Positions 53,825 to 62,471 of a stretch of 64,000 nucleotides of DNA are shown here, piece by piece. Each line of letters begins with the position of its first letter. The first letter of the stretch is position 1. Source of the DNA: Polyangium fumosum (GTDB lineage Bacteria; Myxococcota_A; Polyangia; Polyangiales; Polyangiaceae). The translations under genes were made by a program, and so were the position numbers. Location of the stretch: NCBI RefSeq assembly GCF_005144585.1, contig NZ_SSMQ01000016.1, positions 62,001-126,000 of the forward strand, given 5' to 3'. The notes under the pieces are model-generated. The model ran no database searches. It had not been told where the DNA came from and worked only from the letters and a program-made list of their open reading frames with translations.

Positions 53825-54331
53825 TCAGCGTTGCGGCGCGACGAGCAGGGGCATGAGGCCGTCGAGCTCGGCGGGAGAGAGCAAGGGGCGGAGGGCCTTG
53901 ATGAGCTTCTCGGCGACGACGGGCTCGTCCACGCTCGAAGAGTCGAAGCTGCGGAGGTTGACGCCGGTGACGAGGATGAGCCGCGAGATGAAGAACGAGC
54001 CGTGCTTCTGGTCGAGGAGCCGCACGGCCTGGTAGATGCCGCCCTTCGTGCGCCGGACGCCCGAGCTCGGTTGGCCCGACGCCGGGGTGCTCGAAGGCCC
54101 GCTGGTGGTGGGCATGGTGCCCGACGAAGGCGGGAGGCGGCTCGACGGGACGCTCGGCGGCGAGACCCTGTCCCCCCGCACCGAGATGGGCACCGCATCG
54201 AAGCCCCGCGCGATCACACCCGAGAACGACGTCGACGTAGGCGGCTGGCTGTCCGGGCCCGTGCGCGGATCATCGACGCCCGGATCGCTCCGGCGAGGGC
54301 CACGATCCGGGGGTCTTTGTGGATTGCTCAC
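53825..54331 (-). CDS. Hypothetical protein with disordered N-terminus
   Basis: 168 residues from a GTG at 54331; the frame remains open upstream. The first 90 residues are Pro/Ser/Thr/Arg-rich and probably disordered. A small domain follows from about 95: GGIYQAVRLLDQKHGSFFISR, LILVTGVNLRSFD, then the helical VVAEKLIKALRPLLSPAELDGL. No family recognised. Its stop is 13 bp before the ABM start, so likely the first gene of that transcript. The start is uncertain. Confidence 0.55.
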   Translation of the reverse strand: MSNPQRPPDRGPRRSDPGVDDPRTGPDSQPPTSTSFSGVIARGFDAVPISVRGDRVSPPSVPSSRLPPSSGTMPTTSGPSSTPASGQPSSGVRRTKGGIYQAVRLLDQKHGSFFISRLILVTGVNLRSFDSSSVDEPVVAEKLIKALRPLLSPAELDGLMPLLVAPQR

Positions 54332-54644
54332 GGCTGCGATTTTCGGACAACACGGGAGCAAAGTCCATGAGGAAGCGAAGGGGCGTGTGTGTGAGGGGGG
54401 GCACGCAAGATGCATGGTGACGTCCAGGCCGCAGAGGGGAGGGTGGGGGGTCCGGGGACAAACCGGGCGGGACAAACAGTCTTTCGGGGCGGGTCCGGTC
54501 GGGCTGGAACGTCGCTCGGATGTCAACGGAAATGGCAATACGCGCGCGAACGAGCGTGGGGGAATCGAGCGTCGAAGGCGGAGCCTCGAATGGCGGCGCT
54601 GTCGTGTCTTGACTTGTCGCTCCGGTCGGTTGAGATGGCGCTCC
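54332..54644. other. Divergent intergenic region before the Ser/Thr kinase
   Basis: 313 bp without a convincing gene. G-rich on the plus strand in the middle (around 54390-54500) with short G runs. It presumably carries the promoters for the kinase and for the divergent hypothetical. No clear operator or promoter motif found. Confidence 0.4.
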
Positions 54645-56057
54645 ATGAGCCAGATGCCCGTCAAGCCCGGCGATCTCCTGGCGCGGAAGTATCGCGTGGA
54701 GCGTGTGCTCGGCTCGGGCGCGATGGGCGTCGTCGTGGCCGCGCGGCACGTGGATCTCGGGCAGCTCGTCGCGGTGAAGTCGCTCCTCACGGGGCGCGTC
54801 GTGAGCCCGGAGCAACGCGAGCGCTTCCTCCGCGAGGCGCGCGCGGCCGTACTCCTGAAGAGCAACCACGTCGCGCGTGTGCTCGACGTCGGGGCCGACG
54901 ACAACGACGCGCCGTACATCGTGATGGAGTACCTCGACGGGCAAGACCTCGCCGCGACGCTGAAGGCGCGCAGGCAACTGCCGTTCGAGGAGGCCGTCGA
55001 GTACGTCCTGCAAGCGTGCGAGGCCGTCGGCGAGGCGCACGCGGCGGGGATCGTGCACCGGGATCTCAAGCCGGCGAACCTGTTCCTGACGCAAGACGTG
55101 AGCGGCGCGCCGTGCGTGAAGGTGCTGGATTTCGGGATCTCGAAGCTCGCTTCGTCGGACGTGGCGCTGACGCACGAGTCGCAGATGCTCGGCTCGCCGC
55201 TCTACATGTCGCCGGAGCAGATGAACACGCCGAAGAGCGTGGACGCACGGAGCGACGTGTGGGCGCTCGGGATCATCCTGTACCAGCTCGTCTGCGGGAA
55301 GACGCCGTTCCATGCGGAGACGATCCAGGCCGTCTGCGGGCTCGTGCTGGCGGGGCAACCGACGCCGCTTGGGCAGTACAGGCCCGATGCGCCGCCGGGG
55401 TTCGAGGCGGTGATCCTGCGGTGTCTCGCGCGGAATCGGGAGGAGAGGTTTCGCGACGTGGCGGAGCTGGCAGCGGCGCTCGCGCCGTACGCGCCGGCGC
55501 ATGCGCGGGTGTACGTGGAGCGGGTCGGGCGGGTGGTCGCTTCGCGGGGATCACGAGGGGGTTTGTCGGGGGAGATCCTGTTGCCCGCGGCGACGGCGGT
55601 GGCGGCTACGCCGCCACTGCCGAGGACGGCTGCGGCGGTGTCAGGGCCGGCGCCCGCGCGGCGCTCGGGGCCCGTGCCGGTTGTCGTGTTGATCGTGACG
55701 GGCGTGCTTGCCGCCGTGGTGGCGGGGCTGCTCATGGTCTTCGTGCTCATGAAGAGCTCCGCGAAACCGGAATCGGCGGCGGATGCGGGCGCGGAAGCGC
55801 GAGCGGCGACGGTCACGGAAGCGCGAGCGGCGACGGTCGCGGAAGCGCGAGCGGCGACGGTCGCGGAAGCGGTGGCCGTGGATGCGGGGGCGGATGCGGC
55901 AGCAGCCGCGGCAGCGGATGCGCCTCCTGTCGTGCCCACGGTGTTGCCCGTGGGGGGCGTGAGCCCGACGAAAGCCGTCCCGATCTCGAAGCCGCCCGCG
56001 CCGGCCAAGACGCCCCCGCGGCCCGCGAAGCGGAACGAGGATCTTTACGCCCCCTGA
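54645..56057 (+). CDS. Membrane-anchored Ser/Thr protein kinase (PknB/Pkn-type)
   Basis: 470 residues from an ATG at 54645; a second ATG at 54654 is possible. Kinase core: glycine loop GSGAMG 23-28, Lys45 in VAVKSL, HRDLKPANLF with Asp140, Lys142 and Asn145, DFG 162-164, and MSPEQM. The family Hanks-type kinase domain ends near 275. A juxtamembrane segment follows, one membrane helix at about 355-380 (VVVLIVTGVLAAVVAGLLMVF), and an external Ala-rich tail with three copies of an 8-residue EARAATVx repeat and a Pro-rich end. No PASTA or other sensor domain is visible outside. Such kinases are numerous in myxobacteria; the substrate is unknown. Confidence 0.95.
   Translation: MSQMPVKPGDLLARKYRVERVLGSGAMGVVVAARHVDLGQLVAVKSLLTGRVVSPEQRERFLREARAAVLLKSNHVARVLDVGADDNDAPYIVMEYLDGQDLAATLKARRQLPFEEAVEYVLQACEAVGEAHAAGIVHRDLKPANLFLTQDVSGAPCVKVLDFGISKLASSDVALTHESQMLGSPLYMSPEQMNTPKSVDARSDVWALGIILYQLVCGKTPFHAETIQAVCGLVLAGQPTPLGQYRPDAPPGFEAVILRCLARNREERFRDVAELAAALAPYAPAHARVYVERVGRVVASRGSRGGLSGEILLPAATAVAATPPLPRTAAAVSGPAPARRSGPVPVVVLIVTGVLAAVVAGLLMVFVLMKSSAKPESAADAGAEARAATVTEARAATVAEARAATVAEAVAVDAGADAAAAAAADAPPVVPTVLPVGGVSPTKAVPISKPPAPAKTPPRPAKRNEDLYAP
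55791..55871 (+). repeat. 24-bp tandem repeat in the kinase extracellular tail
   Basis: Three near-identical 24-bp units (GCGCGAGCGGCGACGGTCRC core) followed by a partial copy, encoding EARAATV(T/A). The in-frame unit length allows copy-number change without a frameshift. Confidence 0.85.
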
Positions 56058-56375
56058 GCGCTCGTAGCGCCTTCTCCGCTGCCGCAATCGCTTGGAACGT
56101 CACCCGCGATGGCGCGGCGACGCCCGCAAGCGGCTTCTGCGCCCGGTGTGAGGGGTGCGGCAGCTTCGACGAGCGACGGGGACCTGTGTCGCGGCACCGC
56201 GGCGCGTGTCGCAAGCCGTTTGTGAGGCGTCCTGCGTTGGTGCGGAGACCGTCGCAAGCGCTCGCGACGCCTGCCGCGCCCTCGCGGAGACGTGGCTCAG
56301 CCGTTTGCGGACGCCTCCGCACCATCGCAGGTGCGTCTTCCGACGCTTGTGATGCCGCCTGCGCCGCCTCTGGGC
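56058..56375. other. Convergent intergenic region after the kinase
   Basis: 318 bp between the kinase stop and the stop of the minus-strand hypothetical. I see no convincing coding frame, repeat or terminator. Short GCGGC/GCCGC motifs around 56090-56230 could form stems. Apparently empty. Confidence 0.4.
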
Positions 56376-57065
56376 TCAGGGCGTGGCTTCGGCCTCGGCC
56401 GGCTCCGTCGCGGCGCTCGTCTTGCGCGTCCTGCGCCAGGGCAGCGTGAAGAGGACCGTCTTTTCCTGGTCCTTGAGGAGGTTCTGGATCGCGCCGAGCT
56501 CGGCTTCGCGCGTCTCCGAGAGCTCGGACTTGTAGAGCGTCAGCGCCACCTTCCCGCTTTGGATCGCGAGGCGCGCCACGTCTTCCTTCTTGTCGGCGTC
56601 GTTGAACTCGGAGAGCTCCAGCTCGAGTTTCCCGAGGAACGCGAGGCGCAAGGGGTGCTCTTCGGGGAGCGCCTTCAGGTTCGAGAGGGCGGCGCCCGCC
56701 CGTTCGGCGAAGGTCGCGGCGGTGGCGCGGCGGAGGATGGAGGGCGCGTCGGGCAGGAGGGTGAGCACCTCCTTGGGATTCTTCACCGCCATGGTGCGTC
56801 GAAGTTCGGTATACACGTCGAGCACGTCGAGCTTCTCGGCGTCCTCGATGGCGCGCGCGCGAATCTGCTCGTCTTCGGTTTTTTGCAATTCGATTCGACG
56901 AGAATCGATCTGCGCGACGATGGCTTCTGCCTCCGCGCCAATGGCGGCGAGGCCCGGATACCGCTTGTCGAGCGCGCCGCAGATGGCGCCGCGGTGGATG
57001 AAGTCCGCGCGAAAGGCCTCGAGTTGCACCTCTTCGTTGTACGTCTGGTAGGTATGGTTCGCCAT
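56376..57065 (-). CDS. Hypothetical helical protein
   Basis: 229 residues. Almost entirely predicted helix: NEEVQLEAFRADFIHRG, AIGAEAEAIVAQIDSRRIEL, QIRARAIEDAEKLDVLDVYTE, LPDAPSILRRATAATFAERAG, VALTLYKSELSETREAELGAI. Ends with an Ala/Glu-rich tail. No signal, no known motif. The pattern suggests a scaffold or bundle protein. It is divergent from the TPR/PEGA gene at 57205 with about 140 bp between. Confidence 0.7.
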   Translation of the reverse strand: MANHTYQTYNEEVQLEAFRADFIHRGAICGALDKRYPGLAAIGAEAEAIVAQIDSRRIELQKTEDEQIRARAIEDAEKLDVLDVYTELRRTMAVKNPKEVLTLLPDAPSILRRATAATFAERAGAALSNLKALPEEHPLRLAFLGKLELELSEFNDADKKEDVARLAIQSGKVALTLYKSELSETREAELGAIQNLLKDQEKTVLFTLPWRRTRKTSAATEPAEAEATP

Positions 57066-57204
57066 GATGGGGGGCGCCTTCGTTCGTGGGTGCGGTGAGC
57101 GGGGGCAGGGGAGGGTATTGCGGTGCGGGCTTGGCCGTCAAGCGGACGCGGCCGCGGAGGTGTTTGCTGACGAAGTGGGCGCGCCTTGGTAACGTGCGGC
57201 GGCG

Positions 57205-58215
57205 ATGGGCTCGACGTTGCGATGGGTCGGGGTTGCGTTCGTTTCGGCGTTGTGCAGCGGGCGCGCGTACGCGGGGCCGGCGGCGGACCGGGCGGCGGCG
57301 GACGCGTTGTTCCAGGAGGCACGGGCGCTGGCGAAGGAGGGGCGGCTCGCGGAAGCGTGCCCGAAGTTCGCAGCGAGCCAGAAGCTGGATCCGCGGCCGG
57401 GGAGATTGCTGGCGCTGGGAGATTGTTACGAGAGGGCGGCGCAGACGGCGAGCGCATGGGCGACGTTCCGGGAGGCGGAGTCGGCGGCGCGGGTGGTGAA
57501 CGACGAGGCGCGGAGGGAGGAAGCGTCCAGGCGGGCGGGGGAGCTTCAGCCGAGGTTGTCGAAGCTGGTGATTGAGGTGGAGGCGGGGGCGCGGGTGGCA
57601 GGGCTGGAGGTGCGGCGGAACGGGCAGGTGGTCGAGGAGGCCGTGTGGGGAGAGGCGGTGCCGGTGGATCCAGGGGAGCAGGTGATCGAGGCGGGCGCGC
57701 CGGGGAAGAAGGGGTGGGCGGGGAAGGTGGTGGCGGAAGGGGAGGGGGCGGTGGTGCGGGTGAAGGTGCCGGTGCTTCGGGAGGAGGGGAAGGAGGAGAA
57801 GGCGGGGGCGGCGAAGGAGGAGGGCGCGGGGAAGAACTGGGTGGCAGTCGGGGTGGGAGGGGGGCTTGCGGTGGTGGGGGTGGGGGTGGGGGTGGGGTTG
57901 TTCGTGGCGGCAAGTGGTGTGAAGTCGGATGTCCTCGCTGTGCGTGACGTCGTACCGGAGGCGGTCTGCAATCCTGTGCATCCGCAGCGCAACGACTATA
58001 CGACCGAGTGTGCGCTCGTGATGGGCAAGCTTGAGCAAAGGGATACGTTCATGAACGTGGGGACGGGGTTGCTCGTCGCAGGCGGCGTGTTTGCTGTCGG
58101 TACGGTGGTGTACGCGCTTGTTCCGTCGAAGACGAAGCGCACCACGACGGGCTTCTCGGTGTTGCCGGCGGTGGCGCCCACGTTCGCGGGATTCGCGGCG
58201 ACCGGTCAGTTCTGA
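57205..58215 (+). CDS. TPR/PEGA-type exported protein, copy 1 of mirror pair
   Basis: 336 residues. Signal peptide ending ALCSGRAYAG, two TPR-like helices pairs (LFQEARALAKEGRLAEACPK, ALGDCYERAAQTASAWATFR), a PEGA-like beta-domain (LSKLVIEVEAGARVAG, GLEVRRNGQVVEEAVWG, VPVDPGEQVIEAGAPG), one membrane helix (VGVGGGLAVVGVGVGVGLFVAA) and a C-terminal domain ending FAGFAATGQF. Paralogous to 61495-62454, which is on the other strand. Codon usage is unusual: GGG, GTG and GCG dominate, giving long G runs in the sense strand. Probably an envelope scaffold. Confidence 0.82.
   Translation: MGSTLRWVGVAFVSALCSGRAYAGPAADRAAADALFQEARALAKEGRLAEACPKFAASQKLDPRPGRLLALGDCYERAAQTASAWATFREAESAARVVNDEARREEASRRAGELQPRLSKLVIEVEAGARVAGLEVRRNGQVVEEAVWGEAVPVDPGEQVIEAGAPGKKGWAGKVVAEGEGAVVRVKVPVLREEGKEEKAGAAKEEGAGKNWVAVGVGGGLAVVGVGVGVGLFVAASGVKSDVLAVRDVVPEAVCNPVHPQRNDYTTECALVMGKLEQRDTFMNVGTGLLVAGGVFAVGTVVYALVPSKTKRTTTGFSVLPAVAPTFAGFAATGQF
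57849..57898 (+). other. G-run tract with G-quadruplex potential inside the TPR/PEGA gene
   Basis: Within the membrane-helix codons there are repeated runs of four to six G separated by one to three bases (GTGGGGGTGGGGGTGGGGGT type). The inverted paralogue encodes the same helix without this run pattern. Confidence 0.6.
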
Positions 58216-58278
58216 GCGGGCGCTTCGGCGCATGTGCGGCGGACCGCCTGTCATGGCTTATCGGAACGGAGGAGACAG

Positions 58279-59814
58279 ATGCGCACCATGCACAAATGGC
58301 TGGGGTCCCTTGGGTTTTGGACGATCTCGAGCTTGGGTCAGCTCGTGGGCTGCTCGGACAATGCCGCTGACTGCAAGCTCAACCTTACGTGCACTTCTGA
58401 CGGCACGCCTTACCAAGGCGGTGGGCACACTCCGGAGGAGTGCAAGGCACCTCCAAGCAACGATTCGTCCGTCGTCAGTAATAAATGCGGAATCTTCGTG
58501 AGTTCGTCGGCCAGCGACGACGGCAACGGGAGCATGGCGAAGCCGTTCAAGAGCTTGCAAGCTGCTCTCGACAAGGCCAGGAGCACGATGCTCCGTGTCT
58601 ACGCGTGTGCCGACGACGGCCTCTATGCAGAGCGCGTCGACGTGCCGGCCGGTGTGTCCGTGTTCGGGGGCTTTTCTTGCGCGAATGGCGAGTGGAAGTA
58701 CGACGCGGCCAAGAAGGCGAGAATCAACCCGCCGGCGCCTGCGTCCCCGGATGAGGTGCAAGCATCGCTGAGGGTCGCCGGGAGCAAGGCCACCCAGCTC
58801 GAGGATCTTCGTATCGAGGCGGCGAATGCGACGTTGCCAGGGGGGTCGTCGATCGCCGTGATCGTCGACGGCGCGACCGTGAATTTCGTCCGGGCCGAGA
58901 TCATCGCCGGGAACGGGGCAACGGGCGCGCAGGGGGCGACGCCGACGGACGATATCGGTCCCGCAGATTCCGATGATCCCGCTGTTCGTGGAAACGACGG
59001 GCAAATGGCTTGCATGGGTGGAGGCAACGGCAACCCGGGCGGAGTCGCCAAAGGGAACGAAGCGTGTGCTGCGTCCGTTGGGGGCGCTGGGGGGTTCGGG
59101 AAGGAGACGGGCGGGGACAACGGCGCCGAGGGGCTGCCCCAGGATCCATTCGGCAGTTTCGGCTTCGGAGGTGCTGGTGAGGGCGTGACATCCTGCAAAT
59201 CGGGGCTCGACGGCGCGACGGGCGTGCCTGGGATGGCCAATATCGGCGCGCAAGACGACGGCATGCTGGACGCCATTCGAGGCCACGTGGGCGCCTCCGG
59301 GAAGAACGGCGGCAGAGGTACGGTCGGGCAGGGTGGAGGAGGGGGCGGCGGCGCGAAAGGCTCAGCGGTGTGCTGGGGCGCGAGCGGCGGCAGCGGTGGC
59401 GCCGGCGGCTGCGGTGGTTACGGAGGGCTCGGCGGCGCGTCTGGGGGTTCCAGCATCGGAATCGTGAGCATCGGCGCGACGATCGGGTTCGATGCGGTGA
59501 CAATCACCAGCGGAAATGGTGGTACGGGTGGCGAAGGCGGTACCGGGCAGCTCGGCGCGGTTGGAGGGAATGGCGGGATAGGCGGTTTCGGCACAATGGC
59601 GATGCCATCCGCCTGTCATGGGGGGAATGGCGGGAAGGGGGGCGACGGGGGCAAAGGCGGCGGCGGCCGCGGTGGTCACTCGATCGGGATCGCGTACAGG
59701 GGCGGGAATGTCTCGGAGATGGGAGTCACGATTGCTCCTGGCATGCCTGGCGCGGGCGGCGCTGGAGGTGGGGCCATGGGTGGCGTCGGGGCCTCGACGT
59801 ACGCGTTCCCCTGA
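58279..59814 (+). CDS. Gly-rich parallel-repeat lipoprotein, copy 1 of mirror pair
   Basis: 511 residues, ATG at 58279 with a GGAGGAGACAG ribosome-binding site. Lipobox-like signal (LGQLVGC), a Cys-rich start (CKLNLTCTSDG), then a DUF1565-like/right-handed beta-helix beginning KPFKSLQAALDKA and FGGFSC, with VAGSKATQLEDLRIEAANAT and GSSIAVIVDGATVNFV. From about 210 on it is Gly-rich (about 35% Gly) with GGxGGxGG runs and embedded IGIVSIGATIGFDAV strands. Looks like a surface-exposed collagen-like or beta-helical protein. Paralogous to 59857-61407 and convergent with it, stops 42 bp apart. Confidence 0.85.
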   Translation: MRTMHKWLGSLGFWTISSLGQLVGCSDNAADCKLNLTCTSDGTPYQGGGHTPEECKAPPSNDSSVVSNKCGIFVSSSASDDGNGSMAKPFKSLQAALDKARSTMLRVYACADDGLYAERVDVPAGVSVFGGFSCANGEWKYDAAKKARINPPAPASPDEVQASLRVAGSKATQLEDLRIEAANATLPGGSSIAVIVDGATVNFVRAEIIAGNGATGAQGATPTDDIGPADSDDPAVRGNDGQMACMGGGNGNPGGVAKGNEACAASVGGAGGFGKETGGDNGAEGLPQDPFGSFGFGGAGEGVTSCKSGLDGATGVPGMANIGAQDDGMLDAIRGHVGASGKNGGRGTVGQGGGGGGGAKGSAVCWGASGGSGGAGGCGGYGGLGGASGGSSIGIVSIGATIGFDAVTITSGNGGTGGEGGTGQLGAVGGNGGIGGFGTMAMPSACHGGNGGKGGDGGKGGGGRGGHSIGIAYRGGNVSEMGVTIAPGMPGAGGAGGGAMGGVGASTYAFP

Positions 59815-59856
59815 ATCAGGCCCGTAGGAGATGGGGGGACGATTCCGTTTGCCGGA

Positions 59857-61407
59857 TCAGGGGAAGGCCTGCGTCATGGGGTTGAGGCCGGCCGCGGCGT
59901 TGCCGCCGCTGCCGCCCGCGCCGGGAGATCCGTTCATGATGGTGACGCCCATGTCCGAGACCATGCCGCCCTTGTGGGCGATGCCGATCGAGTGACCACC
60001 ACGGCCGCCGCCGCCGCTCCCGCCATTCCCGCCATTGCCGCCCTTGCCGCCATTGCAGCCTGGGGGCGTCGGGGCGCCCGTCGGCGCGCCACCGCCGCCG
60101 TTGCCGCCGTTGCCGCCAACACCTCCGAGCTGGCCGAACCCGCCGTCCCCACCGCGGCCCCCGCTGCCCGTGGTGATATCGACGCTGTCGAAGGACAGTG
60201 TGGCTCCGATGCTCACGATGGCGATGCTCGAACCGCCCGCCATCCCTCCGAGCCCGCCATTTCCGCCGCAGCCACCAGCCCCACCGCCGCCGCCGCTCGC
60301 GCCAAAGCAGCCCGGTTTGCCCTTGGATCCGCCGCCTCCGCCGCCGCCCTGGCCGACCGTGCCCTTGTTGCCGGGTAGGCCACTCGCGCCGATGTATCCC
60401 TTGCTGGCATCGAGCGCTCCGTCCTCCATGGCTCCTGCGCCGTCGCTGCCGACCGTTCCATTGGCGCCGGGCTGACCGAGCTCGCAATCCCCCGCGCCGG
60501 TATCCCCGAGGCCGCCTGCGCCCTTGTTCGTTGGATTGGGGTTGGGAGCGGGAATGCCATCCCCTCCAGCATCCCCCACTGCCGTCCTCCCATTGCCTCC
60601 TTTGCCACCGCTGGATTCGCTACAGATGGAGTTGTCCTTGACGTCGCCCCCGGGATTTCCTTCGTCTCCGCCCATGCAAGCGACCTGCCCGTTGTTCCCG
60701 CGGATCAAATCGTTATCTGCATCGGCTGGGGTCGTGGGGCCAATGTGGACCGTCGGCGTCTCGCCCTGCGCGCCTGCGGCTCCGTTGCCCGCGATGAGGT
60801 CGGTCCGTATGAAGTCCACGGTCACCCCGTCCACGATCACGGCGATCGCCGAACCCCCTGGCAACGTCGCATTCGCCGCCTCGATACGAAGATCCTCGAG
60901 CTGGGTGGCTTTACTCCCGGCGACCCTCAGCGATGCTTGCACCTCCTCCGGGGTCGCAGGCGCTGGCGGGTTGATTCTCGCCTTCTTGCTCGCGTCGTAT
61001 CTCCACTCGGCGTCCTGGCAATCGAACCCGCCGAAGATGGAGACGCCGGCCGGCACGTCGACGCGCTCGGCGTAATCACCGCACGCATAGACCCGAGCCT
61101 TGTTCTTCCTCGCCGCCTCGACCGCGACCGCGAGCGTCTTGAAAGGCGCAGCCTCCGTGCCAGCGCCCTTGTCGTCGCCCTTCGATCCACTCACGAAAAA
61201 GGCGCATTCGGTCTTGATGACATCCGGATTGCTGCTCGGCGAATCGGTGCACCCCGGAGGCGGCCCCACGACGAACGGGTTCCCCTCCTCCGAGCAGACG
61301 TTGATAACGCTACAGTCGTCTGCATCTGCCGAGCAACCCGCCATCTGCAAGAAGCCCGCTGCAATGACGATACCCAGGGAAGCGATGGTGGTGTGACGCG
61401 TGCGCAT
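59857..61407 (-). CDS. Gly-rich parallel-repeat lipoprotein, copy 2 of mirror pair
   Basis: 516 residues, start chosen at the ATG at 61407 (MRTRHT) because the paralogue also begins MRT and because GGGGAG lies eight bases upstream; ATG at 61413 is possible. Lipobox LQMAGC, then a Cys-rich start, APFKTLAVAVEAARKNKARVYAC, FGGFDC, the shared VAGSKATQLEDLRIEAANAT block, and a Gly-rich C-terminal half. Shares long identical blocks with the gene at 58279 but differs in the middle linker (PAPNPNPTNKGAGG). Both end in FP. Confidence 0.85.
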   Translation of the reverse strand: MRTRHTTIASLGIVIAAGFLQMAGCSADADDCSVINVCSEEGNPFVVGPPPGCTDSPSSNPDVIKTECAFFVSGSKGDDKGAGTEAAPFKTLAVAVEAARKNKARVYACGDYAERVDVPAGVSIFGGFDCQDAEWRYDASKKARINPPAPATPEEVQASLRVAGSKATQLEDLRIEAANATLPGGSAIAVIVDGVTVDFIRTDLIAGNGAAGAQGETPTVHIGPTTPADADNDLIRGNNGQVACMGGDEGNPGGDVKDNSICSESSGGKGGNGRTAVGDAGGDGIPAPNPNPTNKGAGGLGDTGAGDCELGQPGANGTVGSDGAGAMEDGALDASKGYIGASGLPGNKGTVGQGGGGGGGSKGKPGCFGASGGGGGAGGCGGNGGLGGMAGGSSIAIVSIGATLSFDSVDITTGSGGRGGDGGFGQLGGVGGNGGNGGGGAPTGAPTPPGCNGGKGGNGGNGGSGGGGRGGHSIGIAHKGGMVSDMGVTIMNGSPGAGGSGGNAAAGLNPMTQAFP

Positions 61408-61494
61408 GGGCATGTCTCCCCTTTCCGTAAATATTGAAAGCAAGACGTAGAGGTAGAGGTGCGCGGCTGCTGATGAGCCATCCGCGAGCGTCGC

Positions 61495-62454
61495 TCAGAA
61501 CTGGCCCGTCGCCGCGAAGCCCGCGAAGGTGGACGTCACCGAGGGCACCAGCGTAAAGCCCATCGTGGCTTGCTTCTTCGTGGGCAATAGCGCGTAGACC
61601 AGCGTGCCCACCGCGAGAACGCCTCCCGCAACGAGGGCGCCCGTGCCGACGTTCGTGAACGTGTCCTTGCGTTGCACGGTGCTGAGCAACGTCGCGCAGT
61701 TGGCCTTGTTCGCGGCGTGGTCCGGGTGCGCGGGGTCGCACGCCATGTCCGGCATCGCGTCGTCGAGCGCGTTTGCGTCGCTGTTCGCGCCACTCGCCGC
61801 CACCAAAAGCCCAATCCCGGCCCCAATCCCCACCAGCGCAAGCCCACCGCCCACACCAATCAGAACCTTGCTCTTCCCCCCCGGCGCCCCCCCAATCTTC
61901 GGCGCCAACACCAGGTTCACCTCCTGGCTCTGCGCCTTCTCCACATCGACCGTCCTCAGCACATCATCGTGCCCCGGCAACTTCGCCTCGATGACCCGCT
62001 TCCCCGGATCCACGAACACCGCCTTCGCCAGCGGCGCCTGCCCGACCAGCCGACCATCCACGAAAATCTTCGCACCGCCGATGTTCGTGCCGATCGTCAC
62101 CGTGCCGACTTGCTTCTTCGCCTCGTCCAGTCGCTTCTGCAGCGCCGCGCGCACCTCGGGCTTCCCACCCGCCGGGAACTCCTCCAGCGCGTACGACAGA
62201 TGCTCCGCCGCATCACGGAACTGGCCCAGCGTCATCTCCACGTCGCCCAGGTTTCCCGCGAGATCGAAGCTCTTTCGCAGATCCCACGCCGCCTGGTACG
62301 ACGCCTCCGCCTCGGCCCACTTCTCCTCGTCGAAGAGCTTGTTGCCCGTCGCGAAGAGCTCCGCTGCCCGCGCCGCATCATCCGCGTACGCAGGCGCGGA
62401 TCCCGCCAGCAGGAGCGCGAAGCTCACCGTCGAAAGCAGTGCCTTGGTTCGCAT
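61495..62454 (-). CDS. TPR/PEGA-type exported protein, copy 2 of mirror pair
   Basis: 319 residues from the ATG at 62454 (MRTKALLS), which has GGAGG seven bases away; the ATG at 62460 is closer to the ribosome-binding site than usual. Signal peptide ending SAPAYA, TPR helices (LFATGNKLFDEEKWAEAEAS, ALEEFPAGGKPEVRAALQK), PEGA-like strands (VGTVTIGTNIGGAKIFVDG, PLAKAVFVDPGKRVIEAKLPG), a membrane helix and the shared end STFAGFAATGQF. The paralogue is at 57205. Encoded downstream of the membrane-anchored Thr-rich protein, 17 bp apart. Confidence 0.87.
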   Translation of the reverse strand: MRTKALLSTVSFALLLAGSAPAYADDAARAAELFATGNKLFDEEKWAEAEASYQAAWDLRKSFDLAGNLGDVEMTLGQFRDAAEHLSYALEEFPAGGKPEVRAALQKRLDEAKKQVGTVTIGTNIGGAKIFVDGRLVGQAPLAKAVFVDPGKRVIEAKLPGHDDVLRTVDVEKAQSQEVNLVLAPKIGGAPGGKSKVLIGVGGGLALVGIGAGIGLLVAASGANSDANALDDAMPDMACDPAHPDHAANKANCATLLSTVQRKDTFTNVGTGALVAGGVLAVGTLVYALLPTKKQATMGFTLVPSVTSTFAGFAATGQF

Positions 62455-62471
62455 GCTCATCCCTCCCGAAG

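Noticed and set aside
53825-55069. 414-residue minus-strand extension of the small hypothetical
   Set aside because: The upstream part overlaps the kinase gene antisense and its promoter region; only the C-terminal region is protein-like.
58623-59503. Pro- and Arg-rich frames opposite the Gly-rich lipoprotein genes
   Set aside because: Mirror images of GGC/GGT-rich coding DNA.
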